In this document: positions 9,014-13,429 of the stretch, piece by piece | Position numbering within the stretch: position 1 is the first letter of the stretch | Layout of the letters: each line of letters opens with the position of its first letter | NCBI GenBank assembly: GCA_001970855.1 | Contig: LSSN01003678.1 | Span: 1-13,429, forward strand | DNA from: Smittium culicis | Lineage: Eukaryota > Kickxellomycota > Harpellomycetes > Harpellales > Legeriomycetaceae | Reading direction: 5' to 3' | Length of the DNA: 13,429 bases | Notes under the pieces: generated by a model | What the model saw: only the letters and a program-made list of their open reading frames with translations | Databases searched by the model: none | Told to the model about the DNA's origin: nothing | Program-made: the position numbers and the translations under genes

Positions 9014-10003
9014 TTTTTTTAATTATAGCATATATATGCTATCGACGCTGAAACTAGTATAAAACAGATGTTATGAATAAAAACAGTTTCAGTAGTGATT
9101 CAGATAAAGATTCTGAAGACGCCAAGCTGTATAAAATAGGAAATTTACTTAAAACTAAGAAATAAAAATTGAAAACATCATTTTATTATTCAAAGTGTTG
9201 CAATTGATGAATTTATGATTAGATATAAAGAAATAATCGAATTTAAACGTATATTAAAAAAAAATCTAATAAATTAAGATTATATTTATGAATTTTATCG
9301 GGAAAAATTGAATATTTTTTCGATTTTTAATTAACAGGGAGAATATAAAACCAAAAAACAAAAAATTTTAGTTTTTCGATTTTTCAAACTTCTATTTACA
9401 AAATTAAACGAAAAAATTCATTTTATTAATATAATTAATTATTTTTAACTTCAATTCCGCTTATAGAATATCTAAAAAAAGTATTTAATTAGGTTCGAGG
9501 AATTAATAAGCCAAATCGAAGATACAATCCAGAATTTTCAAATAATAGCCTATAAAAACATGTGATATAGAATGTTATATGAACGAAAAAGGCATTTATT
9601 TATATAAATTATTGGAAAGCAAGTCCGTTCATATGAAATCAGCGTATCGCGATCCTCAGATTTTATCTTATATACCAGTTGATCAAAAATAATGATTATG
9701 GAAGAAGTCATTAATCATGAAACGATATGCGATTAGAATTTAATTATGAACTCGGAATATAAAATTTTGCAACTGAGTAATTTATATTTACTTAATAGAG
9801 ATTTGTAAATGTTTGCACAGAATATTTTTCTAATTTATCATTATATGCGTAGTAAATTCGTTTTTAATTTACATAGAATTAAATCCGGAAAAAATCATAA
9901 ATATAAATACTATATCTTATCACTGATTAGCAAATTGTTACCAGAAAAAATTAACAAAAGTAATGCTTATGACCACTATTTACCGATAGCGATATAAAAT
10001 AAA

Positions 10004-10020
10004 CCCTAATTTTTGAGCAA
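10004..10020 (+). repeat. 17-bp direct repeat, copy A
   Basis: The sequence ccctaatttttgagcaa occurs here and again exactly at 12989-13005. It lies within the transposase remnant, between the stop at 9995 and the Cys-rich knuckle. Confidence 0.7.
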
Positions 10021-10282
10021 TATAGTAAATTCAAACCCAGGCCATCTTCTAACATAAGTCAATCGGCATATTTGTGCACTATGTAGCACAAGGGTAAAAC
10101 TTTTTAGTTCTAGCATAAAGTGCTATACTTGCGGAGATAATCTTTATATAAAAAAAACAGGAAGTTCTTTTATTTATTTCATAAAAAACAGTTATATATT
10201 ATTTAAATCAACTAATACAAATATTGCAATTTTTTAGATTTTTTGTGCAGAATTTTTATTGTTTCTAACATAAGTTGAATCT

Positions 10283-10566
10283 ATCAAATTATTTGAAATT
10301 GGCGATTTATACACTGTATTTTCCGATTCGGCCAATAAAACCCGTGTAATAAACTTGAATACTTATAATTTAAATAATTTAGTTGCAATTTGTCAAAAAA
10401 ATGCCAAAAATTTACCAAATTGTAGTTGTTTTCAAGGTCAAAAAAGTTGATTTAATAAGCTAAAGTCGATGACTACGTGTTAGATGGTTTTATTCAATTA
10501 TATTTAAAAAGAATGTAAATAAAACTAAAAAATAAAAAGCAACAAAAATAAATACAAATTCTCTAA
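10283..10566 (-). mobile_element. Second LINE fragment, related to the window start
   Basis: Aligned by eye, this stretch matches 7-303 in the same orientation. Shared blocks include ATCAAATT, GGCGATTT, CCGATT[TC]GGC[TC]AAT, TTGTAGTT.TT..CAAGGTCAA, AAAGTTGAxTTAATAAG.TAAAGTCGAT, GACTACG.GTT and ATTCTCTAA. On the minus strand both copies keep a short similar peptide, L-V-H-G-F and L-L-H-G-F followed by P-N-R-K. The match weakens beyond 10566. No RT motif was found to its right, so only the 3' part appears to survive here. Confidence 0.7.
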
Positions 10567-11873
10567 ATATTCTGAAAAATATAACTATAAAAAATTCATT
10601 AATAAGCGAGAAAATGTAAGGATTTGAGAGAGAGGGAGATTGTACGAGTTTGAGATTGCAAATTTTTTTATTGAAAAAGTGCAACAATTTGTGAGTACAA
10701 AAGAAAAAAAATAAAGATTATAATAATTGAAGAGTACATGAGCGCATGACAGAGTGAATGTTTGGTTTTTAGTGGCTGTATCAGAATTATATTATTTATA
10801 GGCTCCAATATCATTTTAATCAGATATACAATAAATATATTTCATTTTAAAATTAATTTAAAATATAAAATATTATTAAAAGGTTGATTTTTTCTTTCAC
10901 CTTAAAGAATCTCAAGTTTTTTAGTAATTAATGCAATATATCTATTACTAATATAGCCGGTTAAAATTAATTTTGCATTATAAAGTTAAATAAATAAAGA
11001 ATTGATTTTTTTAGTAAATAAATCTAGTAAAAATATTCATTGAATTTTTTAAATGGCCCTTGTCAAATGCAAATACAATTTCATTGCACTTTTTTATTAT
11101 TTTAGATAGATGTTATACCATAGATAATAAAAATTATCATTTTTTTTATAAAACACGAATTTTTATACTTGACATAATTTTGAAATAAAGTTTGAGACCA
11201 CGTTCTTTTGAATCTTGGTTTCATATCTCGTACAAAGTTTAGTATACATTATTTAGAATTATTAATATATTATTTATTAAGTTATAGTTCTTTATATGAA
11301 CTAACAGAATATTATGAATTTCAAGATCATTCAGCTTGAACTGTGGATAAAAATTGATGCGCGCTTTAATTATAGATTATTTTTGTTAATTTTTGGGCAA
11401 TTTTTAGGCCTGGTTTAGGTAGTTCAAAATTCTGGTATACATTTAAATCCATATTTTAACATCTTTTAAATTATTTTATGATAATTAAATAGTGATTTCT
11501 AATGCTTAATTAAAAAAGACAATAATAATATTTATTTTATTAAAGAACGTAAGATAATTATTTTTTCATCATACAAAATTTTTTGAACGGAAAAAGTTAA
11601 AAGATATATATGGGAGATTATTACTTCGAGCGGAAATTTTTATTATGAAGTATTTTCTAATCATAATTGTTGCCTTTATTTTAGATTTGAGTAGAAATTA
11701 TCATTGAATAAATTTCGTGATACATAATTATCTTTTCTAATATAAGTAAGAAATTAGAAAATCTTAGAAAAAAAACACACTTCCTTAAATAATATCCCTT
11801 ATTTTATGATAAAATGGAATATAGATCTTAACGTAATCAATTATTATATCTTAAATTAATCTTCAAACCACAT
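10567..11873. other. AT-rich region without genes
   Basis: The Phe/Ile-rich minus-strand frame 10490-10687 overlaps the LINE fragment and is not credible. At 11585-11600 gaacggaaaaagttaa resembles a worn inverted MITE end (GAACGGGAAAGGGTTAA), without a partner. Nothing else was seen. Confidence 0.45.
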
Positions 11874-11886
11874 TTTATTTTGAGTC
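11874..11886 (+). repeat. Target-site duplication, left copy
   Basis: The sequence tttattttgagtc lies directly before the 17-T tract. It matches tttattttgagcc at 12535-12547 at 12 of 13 positions. Confidence 0.85.
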
Positions 11887-11914
11887 TTTTTTTTTTTTTT
11901 TTTAATCACGGAAT

Positions 11915-11920
11915 TTTATT
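11915..11920 (-). terminator. AATAAA polyadenylation signal of the retroposon
   Basis: AATAAA on the minus strand, 11 nt before the start of the 17-nt A tract. The spacing is that of a real mRNA 3' end, so the source RNA was probably cleaved and polyadenylated. Confidence 0.75.
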
Positions 11921-12421
11921 GGTAAAATAACAATAATAGAAAATATGCGGTAAATAAACTAAAAAAATAGAAATTCGGTGCAAAGCATACAAAAACTAAT
12001 ATTCTAATACTAATAAATTCCTCTGCCGGTCTACCGGCTGCGTACCTAAAGGGAAATGGGATCAATCTACCAACCGAAAGATCCACCCAGGCATTGCTTC
12101 AAGTAGGCTGGATGACTGAAGTTACAAGCAGTCATTGAATTAAGCTCGTTCCAACAAAATTGAATTCGTTGAGATCATTGAGCTCCTAGTCAGAGCCTAC
12201 ATCTAACAGGATTAATAAAGAATATTCTCATACCAAGGCGTGGAAATGATCGATCTGGCTCTATTAAAATATGTTGCTAAACAGCTGAGTTCCGTAATGC
12301 TGTCGAACGCTGGACTTGTGCACAGTTAATGTCTCAGACTGTGCTAAACGAATCGGCTCCTCCTGTTTCTAGATGGTCCTCCTCTGGAATCGCTGTCCTC
12401 CGAATCGCTGCGTGTTGCCTT

Positions 12422-12445
12422 CACTATCCCCGACCAAGGATAGTG
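12422..12445 (-). other. Hairpin in the retroposon, 8-bp stem
   Basis: CACTATCC at 12422-12429 pairs with GGATAGTG at 12438-12445 around an 8-nt loop. It lies about 100 nt from the 5' end of the retroposon. Confidence 0.7.
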
Positions 12446-12468
12446 CAACGCTGTGTGAAATTTTAGTA

Positions 12469-12492
12469 TAGTGTACTTTTCTAAGTACACTA
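12469..12492 (-). other. Hairpin in the retroposon, perfect 10-bp stem
   Basis: TAGTGTACTT at 12469-12478 pairs with AAGTACACTA at 12483-12492 around a 4-nt loop. A perfect stem with a tight loop near the RNA's 5' end suggests a structured RNA or UTR. Confidence 0.8.
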
Positions 12493-12534
12493 CTTAAGCC
12501 CCTAAACCACGGCAAGGTATTTCACTCTTAGGAG

Positions 12535-12547
12535 TTTATTTTGAGCC
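12535..12547 (+). repeat. Target-site duplication, right copy
   Basis: tttattttgagcc adjoins the 5' end of the minus-strand retroposon and repeats the site at 11874-11886 with one mismatch. Confidence 0.85.
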
Positions 12548-13429
12548 AATAGAGGAAAAATATAATACAAAATAATAATTTAAAGATTACTATTTTTTAT
12601 AGAATATACAATCTTTATAATAAAAACTATAAATTTGCTTCAAATTTTGTACAATTATTACCACGATTCTGATCAAACGTAAATTTGTTCAAAATTATAT
12701 TATTATCATCATTTAATACATATATTTTTATTAGTATACCAAATAATTAAATTTCATTCAAAATAAAAGACATATAAAAAAAATTATATAAGCGAAAAAA
12801 AACTAAATATCTAGCAGAGCCATTAGCTTTTAACTACCTCACTAAATTATATTAATATAATGAGTCATATATTAACACCTGTGGGATTCTATACGAAGAG
12901 GAAACTTTTAGATATAATGGGTTGCATATATAAGTATCAAATTATATAAATGGAAAATAATTAACAGTTAATGATTTTTGAAGGCTTCCCCTAATTTTTG
13001 AGCAAAAAATAAGCCTTTTCAAATTTTACATTCTAAATAAAAAAAATTCACACAAAAAAATAAAATAAAAGTTGATTTGACAATCTATTATAATCAAAGC
13101 GGTTTATTATATTTGATTCATACAAAATAAATATCTTGAAAAAATGGTTAAAAGTACCAGAAATAATAAAGTATCATATTATTAATAATAATTCATAGTA
13201 TAATTTTTTTTAAAATATATAACTATAACACATCAGATGAAATTTACAAGAATATACTACAAAAAGTTTAATTTATAGTAAAAAAAAACATAAAAAGCAT
13301 AAAAGTAGTATTCCACATCGAAATAAACTAGATAAAAAATCTGACACTTAAAATTCTTGAACTCGAGTTAAAAAATGTGTAAAATCAAATCAGCAAAATT
13401 TCGCCGGTTTTTCATAAAGTGAAAAAATC
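12548..13429. other. AT-rich region without genes
   Basis: Apart from the 17-bp repeat at 12989 and a 7-bp inverted repeat around it (aaggctt 12981-12987, aagcctt 13011-13017), nothing is recognised. Confidence 0.45.
12989..13005 (+). repeat. 17-bp direct repeat, copy B
   Basis: Exact copy of ccctaatttttgagcaa found at 10004-10020. The bases on either side do not align convincingly with copy A. Confidence 0.7.

Larger units (their letters stand above)
8866..10237 (+). pseudogene. Decayed piggyBac-type transposase
   Basis: Pieces in two or more frames line up in family order. At 8866-8937, G-I-N-K-Y-C-N-K-T resembles the region before the core. At 9094-9162, S-D-S-D-K-D-S-E-D-A-K-L-Y-K-I-G-N-L-L ends at a stop (9163). 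After a frame change, I-D-E-F-M-I-R-Y-K (I-D-E at 9203-9211), with F-K-R-I-L-K-K-N, matches the first catalytic Asp block of DDE_Tnp_1_7 proteins. Y-R-D-P-Q-I-L-S-Y lies near 9645. At 9809-9994, I-Y-H-Y-M and Y-I-L-S-L-I-S-K-L-L fit the C-terminal helical part. A Cys-rich knuckle, CX2C-x12-CX2C, lies at 10073-10132, open to the stop at 10235. The gene is dead: many stops, at least one frameshift and an Asn-codon expansion. The assignment is inferred from motifs. Confidence 0.75.
11887..12534 (-). mobile_element. Poly(A) retroposon, SINE-like or processed copy
   Basis: A 648-bp insertion reads 5' to 3' on the minus strand. It starts CTCCTAAGAGTGAAATACC at 12534 and ends in 17 A residues (T17 at 11887-11903). 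AATAAA lies at 11915-11920, 11 nt before the tail. A 13-bp direct duplication flanks it. These are the marks of target-primed reverse transcription of a polyadenylated RNA. The body is visibly richer in GC than its surroundings. Two hairpins sit within about 115 nt of the 5' end, and TGGTTTAGGGG near there fits a pol III A-box pattern, but no good B box follows at tRNA spacing. Short protein-like runs exist, none intact. It could be a SINE, a 5'-truncated LINE or a processed pseudogene. Confidence 0.85.

Noticed and set aside
9809..9997. 62-codon open frame as an independent gene
   Set aside because: Its product matches the C-terminal part of the decayed piggyBac transposase, and the same frame resumes with the Cys-rich knuckle after the stops.
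7..10566. The two LINE fragments as long terminal repeats of one 10-kb element
   Set aside because: The fragments contain coding-derived LINE sequence, lack TG...CA ends and target duplications, and enclose an unrelated host gene.
10490..10687. 65-codon Phe/Ile-rich minus-strand frame as a membrane protein
   Set aside because: It overlaps the second LINE fragment; the hydrophobicity follows from AT-rich codons (TTT, ATT).
12000..12534. A conventional protein gene in the GC-richer block
   Set aside because: All three minus-strand frames are broken by stops. Short protein-like runs occur, but no frame stays open.

Overview
The window looks like nuclear DNA of an AT-rich fungus, probably a filamentous or early-diverging one. 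The evidence is a secreted wall-remodelling enzyme of the fungal Crh (GH16) type, interrupted by one short GT-AG intron, surrounded by remnants of typically eukaryotic transposons (a non-LTR retrotransposon, piggyBac, TTAA-flanked MITEs and a poly(A) retroposon). I cannot name the species from sequence alone.

Layout: (1) 1-735, minus strand: a decayed LINE reverse transcriptase with recognisable ADD, W-x-M-A-V-N-A-S-K and YLG motifs, broken by in-frame stops. (2) 943-3045, minus strand: the only intact gene with a clear function. It encodes a 655-residue secreted protein made of a signal peptide, a long Tyr-Pro-Val/Ser-Thr tandem-repeat stalk, a Ser-rich stalk, and a C-terminal Crh-like GH16 catalytic domain with motif E-I-D-V-E. 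A 135-nt intron splits the signal-peptide coding sequence. (3) 3050-4325: upstream DNA of that gene plus one weak small ORF at 3609-3818. (4) 4327-6613: four copies of a 188-190 bp TTAA-flanked MITE with CCCTTTCCCG ends (one inverted) and one stray end at 6243. (5) 6614-8860: AT-rich DNA with three degenerate tandem units near 7.68-8.04 kb. (6) 8866-10237, plus strand: a decayed piggyBac-type transposase, from an N-terminal piece through the I-D-E-x-M core to a Cys-rich C-terminal knuckle. (7) 10283-10566, minus strand: a second copy of the LINE sequence seen at 7-303. (8) 10567-11873: featureless AT-rich DNA. (9) 11874-12547: a complete retroposon insertion of 648 bp on the minus strand, with AATAAA, a 17-nt poly(A) and a 13-bp target-site duplication. 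It is visibly richer in GC than its surroundings. (10) 12548-13429: AT-rich DNA without genes.

Functionally, the gene at 943-3045 probably makes a wall-associated transglycosidase or glucanase whose catalytic head sits at the end of an O-glycosylatable stalk. The rest is a transposon graveyard. The most novel items are the reversed domain order and nested repeats of the Crh-like protein, the unidentified poly(A) retroposon, and the coexistence of piggyBac-type MITEs with a dead piggyBac transposase. Family assignments come from reading translations and motifs by eye; no database search was possible.
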